64,000 nt of DNA from Janthinobacterium silvisoli (GCF_014200725.1 NZ_JACHCL010000003.1:124001-188000), one strand, 5' to 3'. Shown: positions 25,891-36,538, numbered from the stretch's first letter. Numbers and translations: made by a program. The notes: generated from the sequence alone by a model not told the origin.

Positions 25891-27254
25891 GCGCGTGTCA
25901 GGATCGAGCGACCGATCCCGTGGTATTCGATGCCAGCCTCGACCATGACGGCCGGCTCGAACAGGTTGCGGCCGTCAAAGATCACCGCCTGCTTCAAGCG
26001 CGTCTTGATCTGCTCGAAGTCGGGGCTGCGGAAAGCCTTCCACTCGGTCACGATAGTCAGTGCATCGGCATCCTGCAAGGCATCGAGCGGACTGGTGGCG
26101 AAACGCACTTTGGCCAGTTGCTCGGGCGTCAAGTCCAGTTGCAGCACGCGCTTCGCTTCCGCCATGGCGACCGGATCGTAGACCGCCACCGTGGCGCCAC
26201 GGCCCAGCAGGTCGGCCAGCAAGACGCGGGCCGACGCTTCGCGCATATCGTCCGTATTCGGCTTGAACGCCAGGCCCCACACGGCAAAATGGCGGCCGGT
26301 CAGATCCGCGCCGAAGCGCTTGACCACTTTCTCGCCCAGCACCTGCTTTTGCTTGTCATTGACCGCTTCCACCGCGCGCAGGATCAGCAATTCCTGGCCA
26401 TAGCCGCGCGCCGTGCGCTCGAGCGCCTGCACGTCTTTCGGGAAGCAGGAACCGCCGTAGCCGCAGCCGGCGTACAGGAAGCTGTGGCCGATGCGCGGGT
26501 CGGAACCGATGCCGTGGCGCACCGCTTCGATATCGACGCCCACTTTATCGGCCAGGTTGGCCAGTTCATTCATGAACGAGATGCGCGTGGCCAGCATGGC
26601 GTTGGCCGCGTATTTGGTGAATTCGGCCGAGCGCACATCCATCCAGTAGGTGCGTTCATGGTTGCGGTTGAACGGTGCGTACAGGGTTTTGAGCAAATCG
26701 CGGGCGCGTTCGCCTTCCGGCGTGGAATCGACGCCGATGACGATGCGGTCCGGGCGCATGAAGTCTTCCACGGCCGCGCCTTCCTTGAGGAATTCCGGGT
26801 TCGATGCCACCGAAAAGGTGGTCACGACGCCGCGCGCGTCCAGCTCGCCCTGGATCGCGGCGCGCACTTTTTCTGCCGTGCCCACAGGCACTGTCGATTT
26901 GTCGACGATGACCTTGTAGTCCGTCATGTACTTGCCGATGCCACGGGCGGCAGCGACGACGTACTGCAAGTCGGCCGAACCGTCTTCGTCCGGCGGCGTG
27001 CCGACGGCGATAAATTGCAGCACGCCATGGGCGGCAGCGGCTTCCACGTTGGTGGAAAAGTGCAGACGGCCGGCGGCGCGATTGCGCGCCACGACTTCTT
27101 CCAGGCCAGGCTCATGGATGGGGATGCCGCCGCTGTTGAGCAAGGCGACCTTTTTTTCGTCGAGGTCGAGGCAAAAGACGTCATTGCCCAATTCTGCCAG
27201 GCAAGCGCCCGTAACGAGGCCCACATAGCCGGTGCCGATAATGGTTATTTTCAT
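25887..27254 (-). CDS. ugd: UDP-glucose 6-dehydrogenase
   Basis: 455 residues; oxidises UDP-glucose to UDP-glucuronate with two NAD+, feeding LPS, capsule or exopolysaccharide synthesis. The NAD site is [18 protein letters not shown] at the very N-terminus. The catalytic cysteine is in [14 protein letters not shown], with a family motif [16 protein letters not shown] stretch ([17 protein letters not shown]) before it. It sits between lapB and rfaE1 on the same strand, in keeping with a surface-polysaccharide role. Confidence 0.95.
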   Translation of the reverse strand: MKITIIGTGYVGLVTGACLAELGNDVFCLDLDEKKVALLNSGGIPIHEPGLEEVVARNRAAGRLHFSTNVEAAAAHGVLQFIAVGTPPDEDGSADLQYVVAAARGIGKYMTDYKVIVDKSTVPVGTAEKVRAAIQGELDARGVVTTFSVASNPEFLKEGAAVEDFMRPDRIVIGVDSTPEGERARDLLKTLYAPFNRNHERTYWMDVRSAEFTKYAANAMLATRISFMNELANLADKVGVDIEAVRHGIGSDPRIGHSFLYAGCGYGGSCFPKDVQALERTARGYGQELLILRAVEAVNDKQKQVLGEKVVKRFGADLTGRHFAVWGLAFKPNTDDMREASARVLLADLLGRGATVAVYDPVAMAEAKRVLQLDLTPEQLAKVRFATSPLDALQDADALTIVTEWKAFRSPDFEQIKTRLKQAVIFDGRNLFEPAVMVEAGIEYHGIGRSILTRA

Positions 27255-27331
27255 TGGATTGCCGTGTTAATAATATTCTGTGTTACATACAAGTACCCGC
27301 CCCGATGCCTGGGGCATGGTGGCGGGTAGGA

Positions 27332-28507
27332 TTAATTCATGACGTTAAGCTCTTCTGTACGCCGCGGTGGATAGGTTTCCCACTTATTGCAGCCTGGGCA
27401 GTGCCAGTAAAACTGGCGTGCCTTGAAGCCGCAATGGCTGCACTGGTAGCGGGCCAGTTTCTGCGTGTAGCCGTGCACCAGGTTTTTCACCATCGACAGC
27501 TCCGACCAGATGGCTGCCGGGGCGTCCATCATGCGCGCTTCCAGCAATTTATCGAGACCCAGCAAGGTTGGCGTACGGCGCAGTTCGGCGCTGACCAATT
27601 GCTTGGCCGCGTCCACGCCGTCGAGCTCGATCACCGCCTTGAACACCACTTCGATCAAATCGATCGAGGACGCTTCTTCCAGGTAGGAGCGCAGCAGGTT
27701 CACGCCTTCCTGCGGGCGGCCCAGTTTGGTGTAGCCATCCATCAGGCGCTGCGCCACCAGGGCGACATGCGGCACGCTTTGCTGCTCCACCCGGCGCCAG
27801 GTCATCAAGGCGCCTTCCACGTCGCCGCGCGCCAGCAGCACATCACCGGTAAGGATGGTGGCGCGCACGCTCTTGCGGTCCGTTTCCAGGGCTTTTTCCA
27901 GCAACGGCATGGCGTCGTCCGGCTTCAGATGCACCAGTGCATCATGCGCCAGCTCGCAATAGAACTGGGCGATTTCTTTCTGGCGAGCACCAGCACCCGA
28001 TTCCTGCAAGCCTTGCGCCGCCTTGATCGCGCGCGGCCATTCCTTTTCGCGCTGGTAAATTTCCAGCAGCGCGCGGCGCGCCTGCACTGCGTATTGCGTC
28101 TCGACCAGGCCATTGAAGGTTTCTTCGGCACGGTCCAGCAAGCCTGCCTTCAGGTAATCCATGCCCAGCTCGTAGGCTGCGTGCCCCTGTTGTTCCACGG
28201 GAAGGTCTGGGCGCGCCAGCAAGTTCTGGTGGACGCGGATGGCCCGCTCCGTCTCGCCACGGCGGCGGAACAGATTACCCAGGGCAAAGTGCATATCGAC
28301 CGATTCAGGATCGAGCTTGACCACTTCGATAAAGGCGTCAATCGCCTTGTCGTGCTGTTCATTGAGCAGGAAACTCAAGCCCTTGAAGTAATTGCGGGGC
28401 AAGCTGCGCGATTCCGACACCAGCTGGTGAATGTCTACGCGCGCGGCGATCCAGCCCAGTGCAAAAAACACGGGGATGCCCAAGAGCCACCAGAGTTCAT
28501 ATTCCAT
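27332..28507 (-). CDS. lapB: LPS assembly protein LapB (TPR protein)
   Basis: 391 residues with an N-terminal membrane anchor (LLGIPVFFALGWIAARVD), a run of tetratricopeptide repeats and a C-terminal rubredoxin-type zinc knuckle with two CxxC pairs (CSHCGFKA and CPGCNKWE). LapB (YciM) acts with the FtsH protease to limit LpxC and so balances LPS against phospholipid synthesis. The start MEYELWWLLGIPVFF fits the family. It directly follows lapA, as in most proteobacteria. Confidence 0.94.
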   Translation of the reverse strand: MEYELWWLLGIPVFFALGWIAARVDIHQLVSESRSLPRNYFKGLSFLLNEQHDKAIDAFIEVVKLDPESVDMHFALGNLFRRRGETERAIRVHQNLLARPDLPVEQQGHAAYELGMDYLKAGLLDRAEETFNGLVETQYAVQARRALLEIYQREKEWPRAIKAAQGLQESGAGARQKEIAQFYCELAHDALVHLKPDDAMPLLEKALETDRKSVRATILTGDVLLARGDVEGALMTWRRVEQQSVPHVALVAQRLMDGYTKLGRPQEGVNLLRSYLEEASSIDLIEVVFKAVIELDGVDAAKQLVSAELRRTPTLLGLDKLLEARMMDAPAAIWSELSMVKNLVHGYTQKLARYQCSHCGFKARQFYWHCPGCNKWETYPPRRTEELNVMN

Positions 28508-28543
28508 GCGTTATTTCGAGTAAGAGTAAAAATGTGCCTGCGC

Positions 28544-28849
28544 TCAGGCCTGTGCGCTCACGCCATCCGGCTGCGGCTGGACAGTGCTGGGAGCGACGAC
28601 GGTTTGCAGCGCGGCAATGGTGGTTTTTTGTTTGTTCGCTTCGCGGCGATGACGGAACACGGTCGGCGTCAAGGCCAGTACGCCCAGGCTGGCGCCGGCG
28701 ACAAAAAAGCCCAGCAGCATCAAGACCAGGGGGCCGCGAATTTCATAATTGAGGAAAACATGCAGGTCGACAACCTGCGCATTCTTCAGCGCAAAACTGA
28801 AGAACAGGACGAAAAGAACACAGCCAACGATGGTGGTAATAATTTTCAT
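28544..28849 (-). CDS. lapA: LPS assembly protein LapA
   Basis: 101 residues from the ATG at 28849. Two membrane helices (IITTIVGCVLFVLFFSFAL and VLMLLGFFVAGASLGVLAL) with the conserved NAQVVDLHVFLNYEI between, followed by a basic cytoplasmic segment (FRHRREANKQK). LapA (YciS) forms an inner-membrane pair with LapB. The frame stays open upstream into the intergenic repeat, but the family N-terminus and the position of the first helix support this start. Confidence 0.9.
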   Translation of the reverse strand: MKIITTIVGCVLFVLFFSFALKNAQVVDLHVFLNYEIRGPLVLMLLGFFVAGASLGVLALTPTVFRHRREANKQKTTIAALQTVVAPSTVQPQPDGVSAQA

Positions 28850-28900
28850 CGATACGCCCAGAAAGTACAAAAAATGCCCGTATGGCACAACCTTGGAATG

Positions 28901-29012
28901 CCTGACAGAAGCGTAGCGAGCGTCAGTGATTTGTGGCCGAGAAGCGCAACCGTGCTGGCGCACGGTGAGCATCGCAGGCCGCAAAGCGCGACGCGCAGTA
29001 GCTTATGTCAGG
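28901..29012. repeat. Interspersed structured element, copy B
   Basis: Second copy of the element at 715-830, same orientation, between ihfB and lapA. Ends CCTGACA / TGTCAGG are perfectly complementary. An inner hairpin ACCGTG / CACGGT (in ACCGTGCTGGCGCACGGT) is stronger here than in copy A, whereas the GCATCG/CGACGC stem carries one mismatch. Long core blocks are identical between copies. Function unknown. Confidence 0.65.
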
Positions 29013-29030
29013 TATTCCCTGCATATTAGC

Positions 29031-29059
29031 AAAAAAAAGCGGCATCCAAGGACGCCGCT
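29031..29059 (-). terminator. Rho-independent terminator after ihfB
   Basis: On the minus strand a 10-bp stem (AGCGGCGTCC / GGATGCCGCT, one G-T pair) with a two-base loop is followed by eight T. It would separate rpsA-ihfB from lapA-lapB. Confidence 0.85.
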
Positions 29060-29084
29060 CTTTATGTCGCCTTCCAGCAGACGA

Positions 29085-29390
29085 TTAATCCTCGATGATC
29101 GGTTGTCCGACCATCGCGTCCACGCGCTCGCGCAACTGTTTGCCTGGCTTGAAATGAGGCACCCGTTTTTCGGGCACCATCACTTTGTCGCCAGACTTCG
29201 GGTTGCGGCCGATACGCGGTGGCCTGCTGTTCAGGGCAAAACTGCCAAAACCGCGGATCTCGATACGCTGGCCGGTCGACAGGGCCGTGGTCATCGCATC
29301 GAGAATGGTCTTGACGGCATACTCCGCATCTTTCGCCACCAGCTGAGAATAACGCTCAGCGAGGCGGTTGATCAGCTCGGACTTTGTCAT
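29085..29390 (-). CDS. ihfB: Integration host factor beta subunit
   Basis: 101 residues of the HU/IHF fold: [20 protein letters not shown] at the N-terminus, the [15 protein letters not shown] arm base and the DNA-intercalating beta-arm [20 protein letters not shown] with its conserved proline. With IhfA it forms a heterodimer that sharply bends DNA and supports recombination, transcription and phage integration. It lies 20 bp after rpsA on the same strand, the usual beta- and gammaproteobacterial order. Confidence 0.96.
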   Translation of the reverse strand: MTKSELINRLAERYSQLVAKDAEYAVKTILDAMTTALSTGQRIEIRGFGSFALNSRPPRIGRNPKSGDKVMVPEKRVPHFKPGKQLRERVDAMVGQPIIED

Positions 29391-29410
29391 CTGCCGGTAT
29401 CCGCGTGGTC

Positions 29411-31123
29411 TTAGTTCTTGTTATCGAACTTAGCTTTCAACAATGCGCCCAGGCTGGTGGTGCCCGAAGCTGCGTTGTTGTCGGTAGCTGCCATTTTTTG
29501 CATCGCTTCCTGGGTTTCAACGTTGTCTTTCGCTTTGATCGACAGTTGGATACCACGGGCTTTGCGGTCGATGTTCAGAACCAGAGCTTCAACGGTGTCG
29601 CCGACTTTCAGGTGCGTACCAGCATCTTCAACGCGGTCGCGCGAGATTTCGGAAGCGCGCAGGTAGCCTTCAACTTCTTCGGACAGTTGGATCACGGCGC
29701 CTTTAGGCTCTACCGATTTAACGGTACCGGTTACCAGCGAACCTTTGTCGTTCATGGCTGCGAAGTTGTTGAATGGGTCACCTTCCAGTTGCTTGACGCC
29801 CAGGGAAACGCGCTCGCGCTCAACGTCGATGGCCAGAACGATGGCTTCCAGCTCGTCACCTTTCTTGAAGCGACGTACGGCTTCTTCGCCGGTTTCGGTC
29901 CAGGACAGGTCGGACAGGTGAACCAGACCGTCGATGTTGCCGGCCAGGCCGATGAACACGCCGAAGTCGGTGATCGATTTGATCGCGCCGCGGACTTTAT
30001 CGCCCTTCTTGTGGGTTACGCCAAAGTCATCCCATGGGTTGGCTTTGCACTGTTTCATACCCAGCGAGATACGACGACGCTCTTCGTCGATTTCCAGAAC
30101 CATCACTTCTACTTCGTCGCCCAGTTGGACAACTTTGTTAGGAGCAACGTTTTTGTTCGTCCAGTCCATTTCGGAAACGTGTACCAGACCTTCGATACCT
30201 TGTTCCACTTCAACGAACGCGCCGTAGTCGGTCAGGTTCGTTACTTTACCGAACAGACGGGTGCTTTGTGGGTAACGACGGGACAGACCGGTCCAAGGAT
30301 CGTCGCCCAGTTGTTTCACGCCCAGCGAAACACGGTTTTTCTCTTGATCGTATTTCAGGACTTTGGCGGTGATTTCCTGGCCAACCGTCAACACTTCCGA
30401 CGGGTGACGTACACGGCGCCATGCCAGGTCGGTGATGTGCAGCAAGCCATCGATACCGCCCAGATCCACGAACGCGCCGTAGTCGGTGATATTTTTGACG
30501 ACGCCGGTCACTACCGTGCCTTCTTTCAGCGTTTCCATCAGTTTCTGACGCTCTTCGCCCATCGAAGCTTCGATGACAGCGCGGCGGGACAGAACGACGT
30601 TGTTACGCTTGCGGTCCAGTTTGATAACTTTGAATTCGAGGGTTTTGCCTTCGAATGGGGTGGTGTCTTTGACAGGACGGGTGTCAACCAGCGAACCCGG
30701 CAGGAATGCGCGGATGCCGTTGGTCAATACGGTCAGGCCGCCTTTGACTTTACCATTGACGGTACCGACGACGATTTCGCCCGATTCCATCGCTTTTTCC
30801 AGAGCCAGCCACGAAGCCAGACGCTTGGCTTTATCGCGCGACAGGATGGTATCGCCGAAACCATTTTCCAGCGATTCGATCGCCACGGAAACGAAGTCAC
30901 CAACTTTGACTTCCAGTTCGCCGTGGTCGTTTTTGAATTCTTCGACAGGGATGAATGCTTCGGATTTGAGGCCAGCGTTCACGATCACGAAATTGTGGTC
31001 GAGGCGCACGACTTCAGCGGAAATAACTTCGCCGGAGCGCATATCTTGACGCGACAACGATTCCTCGAAGAGCGCAGCAAAACTTTCCATACCGGTAGAT
31101 TCGTTAGTTGTAACAGTAGACAT
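29411..31123 (-). CDS. rpsA: 30S ribosomal protein S1
   Basis: About 570 residues with six S1 RNA-binding repeats; the third to sixth show the recurrent pattern [24 protein letters not shown] / VHVSEMDW. S1 binds mRNA leaders and brings them to the 30S subunit; it also interacts with tmRNA, whose gene lies in this window. The start is placed at MSTVTTNES; an in-frame GTG three codons upstream is possible. A short intergenic region of about 115 bp upstream could carry an autoregulatory leader, but nothing specific was seen. Confidence 0.95.
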   Translation of the reverse strand: MSTVTTNESTGMESFAALFEESLSRQDMRSGEVISAEVVRLDHNFVIVNAGLKSEAFIPVEEFKNDHGELEVKVGDFVSVAIESLENGFGDTILSRDKAKRLASWLALEKAMESGEIVVGTVNGKVKGGLTVLTNGIRAFLPGSLVDTRPVKDTTPFEGKTLEFKVIKLDRKRNNVVLSRRAVIEASMGEERQKLMETLKEGTVVTGVVKNITDYGAFVDLGGIDGLLHITDLAWRRVRHPSEVLTVGQEITAKVLKYDQEKNRVSLGVKQLGDDPWTGLSRRYPQSTRLFGKVTNLTDYGAFVEVEQGIEGLVHVSEMDWTNKNVAPNKVVQLGDEVEVMVLEIDEERRRISLGMKQCKANPWDDFGVTHKKGDKVRGAIKSITDFGVFIGLAGNIDGLVHLSDLSWTETGEEAVRRFKKGDELEAIVLAIDVERERVSLGVKQLEGDPFNNFAAMNDKGSLVTGTVKSVEPKGAVIQLSEEVEGYLRASEISRDRVEDAGTHLKVGDTVEALVLNIDRKARGIQLSIKAKDNVETQEAMQKMAATDNNAASGTTSLGALLKAKFDNKN

Positions 31124-31239
31124 AGGGTTCACACAGGTTATCCAGCAGAGATCGCACGATGCGACTTAAACTGGGTTAGGTTTTTGACACACCCGGACTG
31201 GCCAGGAGCCGTCACGGGCACCACATAGCGAAAAAGCAG

Positions 31240-31908
31240 CTATTTCGTTACAGCGGCATACCATTTCAACACGGTTTCAACAGCTTCATCAGCTGTCATG
31301 GCCGAGGTATCGAGGACATGCGCCCCTTCCGCAGGGACCAGCGGCGCAATCGCACGGTGAGTATCACGTTCGTCCCGCGCCTGCAAATCCATCAGAAGGT
31401 CTTCCATAGTAGCAGAAATTCCCTTGTCTATCAATTGCTTGTAGCGCCGCCCCGCGCGCGCTTCCACGCTGGCCGTCAGGAACACCTTCAGCGGGGCGTG
31501 CGGAAAGATCACCGTGCCCATGTCGCGCCCGTCGGCCACCAGGCCAGGCGCCTTGCGAAAAGATAGTTGCAAGGCAAATAATGCCTGGCGTACCGTTGGC
31601 AGGACGGCAATCTGCGAAGCCGTATTACCAACCGCTTCGGCACGGATCTGTTCGGTAACGTTTTCATTCGCCAGCAGGATCTCGCCGCCCGTGAAGTGGC
31701 ATGGCAAGTGCTCGGCCAGCTTGGCCAGCGCGTGCTCGTCGCGCAAGTCGGTGCCACGGCGGATCGCCATCAGGGCCGTCAGCCGGTACAGGGCGCCCGA
31801 ATCGAGGTAGTGAAAGCCGAGCTTGTCAGCAACGCGGTGCGCCACCGTGCCCTTGCCGGAAGCGGTGGGACCATCGATGGCAATGACGGGAATGTGAGAT
31901 GTGGACAT
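31240..31908 (-). CDS. cmk: Cytidylate kinase
   Basis: 222 residues; phosphorylates CMP and dCMP with ATP in pyrimidine nucleotide metabolism. The P-loop is [17 protein letters not shown] near residue 11, and family motifs [21 protein letters not shown] and [12 protein letters not shown] follow. It sits between aroA and rpsA, as is normal for proteobacteria. Confidence 0.95.
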   Translation of the reverse strand: MSTSHIPVIAIDGPTASGKGTVAHRVADKLGFHYLDSGALYRLTALMAIRRGTDLRDEHALAKLAEHLPCHFTGGEILLANENVTEQIRAEAVGNTASQIAVLPTVRQALFALQLSFRKAPGLVADGRDMGTVIFPHAPLKVFLTASVEARAGRRYKQLIDKGISATMEDLLMDLQARDERDTHRAIAPLVPAEGAHVLDTSAMTADEAVETVLKWYAAVTK

Positions 31909-31930
31909 TGTTTTATCGGTAAAATTAGAG

Positions 31931-31975
31931 CTGGGGTCAGACCCGGCGGGACTTGGCGTCCCCGTCTGACCCCAG
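31931..31975. repeat. Palindromic intergenic element, copy 1
   Basis: A 45-bp imperfect palindrome with perfect 12-bp ends CTGGGGTCAGAC / GTCTGACCCCAG, between aroA and cmk. The copy at 35403-35446 is about 90% identical in the inverted orientation. It resembles REP-type elements; no coding content. Confidence 0.8.
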
Positions 31976-31988
31976 AATTAGCCTTCGG

Positions 31989-33344
31989 TTAAATCAGGCT
32001 ATCCTTTGCAATCCCCGCAAACGCGGCGAAATACTCGGGGAAAGTCTTGGCCACGCACTTCGGATCATTGATGCGCATGGCGTTGCCACGGCGGGCAGCG
32101 CCATCCAACGATGCCAGCGAGAAACACATCGCCATGCGGTGATCGTCATAGGTATCGATGGTGGCAGCCTGGATCTCGGCCGGCGGCGTCACGCGCAGGT
32201 AGTCCGCGCCCTCTTCCACTTCGGCGCCCAGCTTGCGCAGCTCGGTGGCCATGGCCGCCAGGCGGTCGGTTTCTTTCACGCGCCAGCTGGCGATATTGCG
32301 CAAGGTGCTGGTGCCGTCCGCATACAGGGCGGCCACGGCGATCGTCATGGCAGCGTCGGGAATGTGATTGAAGTCCATGTCGATGGCTTTCAGCACGCCA
32401 TTGGCACGCGCCTCGATCCAGTTCTCGCCCATGGTGATGCTTGCGCCCATCTGCTGCAAGGCTTCGACGAAACGCACGTCGCCCTGGATGCTGTCGCGAC
32501 CCACGCCTTCCACACGCACGGGGCCACCGCCGATGGCGCCGGCTGCCAGGAAATAGGACGCCGAGGACGCGTCGCCCTCGACATGGATGGTGCCCGGACT
32601 TTGGTATTGCTGGCCCGGCTGCACGGTGAACGACTGCCAGCCGTCATGCTCGACCGTCACGCCGAAGCGGCGCATCAGGTTCAGGGTGATTTCGATATAC
32701 GGCTTCGAGATCAGTTCACCCGTCACGTCGATCGTCACGGCGTGGTCGCGCGCCATCAGCGGCGCCACCATCAGCAAGGCCGTCAGGAACTGGCTAGACA
32801 CATTGCCGCGCACGGCGATGCGCTGCGCGTGAATGTGGCCGCGGCGGATACGCAGCGGCGGGAAACCCTGCTCGCCCGTGTATTCGATCTGCGTGCCGAC
32901 GGCGTTGAGCGCATCGACCAGGTCACCGATAGGACGTTCATGCATGCGCGACACGCCATGCAGGGTGTAGTCGCCGCCGATCACGGCCAGGGCCGCCGTC
33001 AATGGGCGGATCGCCGTGCCGGCGTTACCCATGAACAGGTCCGCTTCATGGTGCGGGAACACACCGCCGCAGCCTTCCACGTGGTGCACCTGGTGGGCGG
33101 TGGCAGGGTCGCCAATCAGTTCATCCTGCTTCCAGTGCACGCCCAGCGAGGTCAATGCCGTCAGCATGACGAAGGTGTCGTCAGAAGCCAGCAAGTCGAC
33201 GATCCTGGTCGTGCCCTTGGCCAGCGCGGCCAGCAGCAGCACACGGTTGGAAATGCTTTTCGAGCCGGGCAAACGCACCGTGCCCTCGACATGCATCACC
33301 GGAGTCAAATCGATATGATGCGGGTATTGTTTGGTTTGGGTCAT
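31989..33344 (-). CDS. aroA: 3-phosphoshikimate 1-carboxyvinyltransferase (EPSP synthase)
   Basis: About 451 residues from the ATG at 33344 (TCAGCATGACCC context, family N-terminus [13 protein letters not shown]). It joins shikimate 3-phosphate and PEP to EPSP in the chorismate pathway. Motifs: [34 protein letters not shown], and [13 protein letters not shown] near the C-terminus. The segment NAGTAIR (rather than a resistance-type NAATAIR) is the class I, glyphosate-sensitive pattern. The frame remains open into tyrA, but those residues are low-complexity and not part of the family. Confidence 0.95.
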   Translation of the reverse strand: MTQTKQYPHHIDLTPVMHVEGTVRLPGSKSISNRVLLLAALAKGTTRIVDLLASDDTFVMLTALTSLGVHWKQDELIGDPATAHQVHHVEGCGGVFPHHEADLFMGNAGTAIRPLTAALAVIGGDYTLHGVSRMHERPIGDLVDALNAVGTQIEYTGEQGFPPLRIRRGHIHAQRIAVRGNVSSQFLTALLMVAPLMARDHAVTIDVTGELISKPYIEITLNLMRRFGVTVEHDGWQSFTVQPGQQYQSPGTIHVEGDASSASYFLAAGAIGGGPVRVEGVGRDSIQGDVRFVEALQQMGASITMGENWIEARANGVLKAIDMDFNHIPDAAMTIAVAALYADGTSTLRNIASWRVKETDRLAAMATELRKLGAEVEEGADYLRVTPPAEIQAATIDTYDDHRMAMCFSLASLDGAARRGNAMRINDPKCVAKTFPEYFAAFAGIAKDSLI

Positions 33345-33358
33345 GCTGATTCCTTTGA

Positions 33359-34267
33359 TTATTGTGCGGGAGGGGCTGGCACTTCGGCCGCCTCGATCGC
33401 GCCTATCCATTGCTGACGGGCCTGCTGGGCATTCGCGTACACGCCTTCGATGGCGGCGCCGTCGCCGGCAGCCAGGCTGGCACGCAATGTCGTCAATTGC
33501 GCCAGGTAGGCATCCAGCTCCTGCAATAATGCCGGCTGGTTGGCCAGGCTGATGTCGCGCCACATTTCCGGCGACGAGCCGGCGATGCGCGTAAAGTCGC
33601 GGAAGCCGCTGGCCGCATACTGGAACAGCAAATCCGCGTGCGGTTTCCGGGCGATGTCGTCGACCAGCGCAAAAGCCAGCAAATGCGGCAAATGGCTGAC
33701 GGCGGCAAACACCTTGTCATGCTCGGCCGGCGTCAGGACGTGGATGATGGCGCCGCAAATGCGCCAGGCGGCCGCCACCCGGTCCACGCCGGCGGCGGCA
33801 TTTTCCGCCAATGGCGTCAGTACCACTTTCTTGCCACGGTACAGATCGATAATGGCCGCATCGGGGCCATTCGTTTCGCGCCCGGCAATCGGGTGGCCCG
33901 GCACGAACTGGGCGATCTTGTCTTTCAACGCAGCGCGCGCAGCGGCCACCACATCGGACTTGGTGCTGCCGGCGTCCGTCACCACGGTACCCGGCTGCAG
34001 ATGCGGTGCAATCGACGCCAGGATGGCGCCCGTCTGCGCCACTGGCGCCGCCACCAGCACCAGATCGGCGCCGTGGATGGCATCCATCATGTCGCCGCCG
34101 ATGGCATCGATGATGCCCAGCTCCAGCGCGCGCGTCATCGAGGCTGGCGAACGGCCCATGCCAACCACCGTGCCGACTGCGCCCATGTGTTTGAGCGCGC
34201 GCGCAAACGAGCCGCCGATCAGGCCGACGCCGAAAATAACTACTTTATTGAAGACAGGGGAAGCCAT
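33359..34267 (-). CDS. tyrA: Prephenate dehydrogenase
   Basis: 302 residues; NAD(P)-dependent oxidative decarboxylation of prephenate to 4-hydroxyphenylpyruvate, the tyrosine branch. The N-terminal nucleotide site is [18 protein letters not shown]. The catalytic/binding motif [12 protein letters not shown] follows, then [15 protein letters not shown] in the helical C-terminal domain. It lies between hisC and aroA with only 4 bp to the hisC stop. Confidence 0.93.
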   Translation of the reverse strand: MASPVFNKVVIFGVGLIGGSFARALKHMGAVGTVVGMGRSPASMTRALELGIIDAIGGDMMDAIHGADLVLVAAPVAQTGAILASIAPHLQPGTVVTDAGSTKSDVVAAARAALKDKIAQFVPGHPIAGRETNGPDAAIIDLYRGKKVVLTPLAENAAAGVDRVAAAWRICGAIIHVLTPAEHDKVFAAVSHLPHLLAFALVDDIARKPHADLLFQYAASGFRDFTRIAGSSPEMWRDISLANQPALLQELDAYLAQLTTLRASLAAGDGAAIEGVYANAQQARQQWIGAIEAAEVPAPPAQ

Positions 34268-34271
34268 ACTA

Positions 34272-35378
34272 TCAAGCCAGCGCTTTCGTCAGCGCGGCGA
34301 TGAAGATCGCGTTTTCCTGCGGCAGGCCGATGGAAATGCGCAGCCATTGCGGCAAGCCATAGCTGCCCACCGGGCGCACGATCACACCCTGCTGAAGCAG
34401 CGACAAATTCACGCGCGCGCCGGCGCCATCGTCGTCGCCTACTTTCACCAGCACGAAATTGCCGTACGACGGCACGTATTCCAGGCCCAGCTGGGTGAAC
34501 GCTTCGGTGAATTGCTGGTAGCCAGCCGCGTTATTGCGCGCGCCTTTCTCCAGGAATTCCTTGTCGCTCAGGGCGGCAATCGCGGCCGCCTGCGCCATCG
34601 AGTTGACGTTGAATGGCTGGCGGATGCGGTTCATCAGATCCGTCAGCACCGGCTGGGCGATGGCGAAACCGATGCGCAGGCCCGCCAGGCCATAGGCCTT
34701 CGACAGGGTGCGCGAGACCACCAGGTTGGGGAATTGACGCACCCAGGTGGTCGACTCGTACTGGTCTTCGGCTGACAGGAATTCGTTGTACGCTTCATCG
34801 AGCACGACCACCACGTGCTGCGGCACTTTGTGCAGGAACGCTTCCAGCTGCGCCGCCGTCAGGAAAGTGCCGGTCGGGTTGTTCGGGTTGGCGATAAAGA
34901 CCAGGCGCGTGTCGTCCGTAATCGCGGCCGCCATCGCATCGAGGTCATGACCATACGCTTGCGCCGGCGCCACGATATGGCGCGCGCCCAGGCCTTGGGC
35001 AGCCAGGGCGTAGATGGCGAACGAGTATTGCGAGTAAACCACGGACTGGCCGTGCTCGACGAACGCATGCGCGGCAATTTCCAGGATGTCGTTGCTGCCA
35101 TTGCCCAGGGTGATCCAGTCGGCAGGCACGTCGTAGCGCTGCGACAGCACGGCTTTGAGCTCGAAGCCGTTGGCGTCCGGGTAGCGGCCCAGTTCATCGA
35201 TGGCGGCGATCATCGCCTGCTTGGCCGATTCCGGCATGCCGAACGGGTTTTCATTCGAGGCCAGCTTGACGATGGCAGCCTCGTCGAGGCCGAATTCACG
35301 CGCCACTTCGGCGATGGGTTTGCCGCTCTGGTAAGGAGCGAGGGCGCGGACGTATTCTGGACCGATAGTTTTAGACAT
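34272..35378 (-). CDS. hisC: Histidinol-phosphate/aromatic aminotransferase
   Basis: 368 residues: a class I/II PLP aminotransferase of the HisC group. The PLP lysine is in SRTLSKAYGLAGLRIG; NPNNPTGTFL and the aspartate in VVVLDEAYNEF position the cofactor. HisC2-type enzymes next to pheA and tyrA often serve phenylalanine/tyrosine formation rather than histidine synthesis, and the location here supports that. The start at MSKTIGPEYVRAL (35378) excludes an upstream open frame that runs through the palindromic repeat. Confidence 0.92.
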   Translation of the reverse strand: MSKTIGPEYVRALAPYQSGKPIAEVAREFGLDEAAIVKLASNENPFGMPESAKQAMIAAIDELGRYPDANGFELKAVLSQRYDVPADWITLGNGSNDILEIAAHAFVEHGQSVVYSQYSFAIYALAAQGLGARHIVAPAQAYGHDLDAMAAAITDDTRLVFIANPNNPTGTFLTAAQLEAFLHKVPQHVVVVLDEAYNEFLSAEDQYESTTWVRQFPNLVVSRTLSKAYGLAGLRIGFAIAQPVLTDLMNRIRQPFNVNSMAQAAAIAALSDKEFLEKGARNNAAGYQQFTEAFTQLGLEYVPSYGNFVLVKVGDDDGAGARVNLSLLQQGVIVRPVGSYGLPQWLRISIGLPQENAIFIAALTKALA

Positions 35379-35402
35379 AATAAATTCTTTAAAAGTTAAG
35401 AT

Positions 35403-35446
35403 CGGGGTCGGACGGGGACGCCTAGTCCCGTCGGGTCTGACCCCAG
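35403..35446. repeat. Palindromic intergenic element, copy 2
   Basis: Inverted copy of 31931-31975 lying between pheA and hisC. Over 41 aligned bases about 38 match the reverse complement of copy 1. The two together place one palindrome on either side of hisC-tyrA-aroA. Confidence 0.8.
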
Positions 35447-35467
35447 AATTTTCGGCTTTTGACTGGG

Positions 35468-36538
35468 TCAAAGGCTGACCGGATACGACCCCAGCACCTT
35501 GAAGAAGGCCGCATTGTTTTGCAACTCGGCCAGGGCTTGCGCCACGGCGCCATCCTGGCCATGGCCTTCCACATCGACATAGAAATAATACTCCCAGCTG
35601 CCCATGCGCGCGGGGCGCGACTCGAAGCGCGTCATCGACACGCCATGTTTCGCCAGCGGCGCCAGCAACTGGTACACGGCGCCAGCCTTGTTCGGCACGG
35701 CCAATACCAGCGAGGTCTGATCCTTGCCCGACGGCGCCGTCTGCAGGGTGCCCACCACGGCAAAGCGCGTGCGGTTATGCGGGTCGTCCTGGATATGGCC
35801 TTGCACCACGCCCAGCTGGTACTGCGTACCTGCCAGTTCGCTGGCAATCGCCGCCACTGTGACATCGCCGCCAGCCATGCGGGCCGCTTCGGCATTCGAG
35901 GCCACGGCGCGGCGTTCGATATGCGGGTAATGCTGGTTCAGCCAGGCCTGGCACTGGGCCAGCGCCTGCGAATGGGCGCAGATGACGGTCACGCCATCCA
36001 TGTTGCCGCTCTTCGTCATCAGGCTGTGGTGCACGGCGATCGACACTTCGCCGCTGATGATGAGGCTTGTTTGCAGCATCATGTCCAGGGTGCGGTTGAC
36101 GGCGCCTTCCGAGGAATTCTCGATCGGCACCACGCCGAAGTCCGCCGTACCTGCCTCCGTGGAGCGGAACACTTCGTCGATGGACGCACAAGGCAAGCCA
36201 TCGACGGCGCTGCCGAACTGCTGGTACACGGCTTGTTCGCTGAAAGTGCCGGCCGGGCCCAGGTAGGCGACGGTGACGCGCTTTTCCAGCGCGCGGCACG
36301 ATGACATGATTTCGCGGAAGATGGTTTGCACTTCGCGGTCGCCCATCGGGCCGGGATTGCGCTCGGCCACGCCGCGCAGCACTTGCGCTTCGCGCTCGGG
36401 GCGGAACACGGGCGCCTGGGTTTCGGCTTTCACGTGCCCCACTTCTTGTGCGACCAGTGCGCGGCGGTTGAGCAATTCCAGGATTTGCGCGTCGATCGCA
36501 TCGATCTGTTCGCGCAGCGGTTTTAATTTGTCAGTCAT
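35468..36538 (-). CDS. pheA: Bifunctional chorismate mutase / prephenate dehydratase
   Basis: 356 residues. Residues 1-90 are an AroQ chorismate mutase helix bundle (LREQIDAIDAQILELLNRRA). The prephenate dehydratase domain follows with VAYLGPAGTFSEQA, VPIENSSEGAVNRTLD and a TRFAVVG motif. A C-terminal ACT regulatory domain contains the phenylalanine-binding ESRP motif (RFESRPARMGSWEYYFYVD). It converts chorismate to phenylpyruvate and is expected to be feedback-inhibited by phenylalanine. Confidence 0.95.
   Translation of the reverse strand: MTDKLKPLREQIDAIDAQILELLNRRALVAQEVGHVKAETQAPVFRPEREAQVLRGVAERNPGPMGDREVQTIFREIMSSCRALEKRVTVAYLGPAGTFSEQAVYQQFGSAVDGLPCASIDEVFRSTEAGTADFGVVPIENSSEGAVNRTLDMMLQTSLIISGEVSIAVHHSLMTKSGNMDGVTVICAHSQALAQCQAWLNQHYPHIERRAVASNAEAARMAGGDVTVAAIASELAGTQYQLGVVQGHIQDDPHNRTRFAVVGTLQTAPSGKDQTSLVLAVPNKAGAVYQLLAPLAKHGVSMTRFESRPARMGSWEYYFYVDVEGHGQDGAVAQALAELQNNAAFFKVLGSYPVSL

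Noticed and set aside
29384..31228. A 614-residue open frame opposite rpsA
   Set aside because: Antisense shadow; its regularity mirrors the S1 repeats of rpsA.
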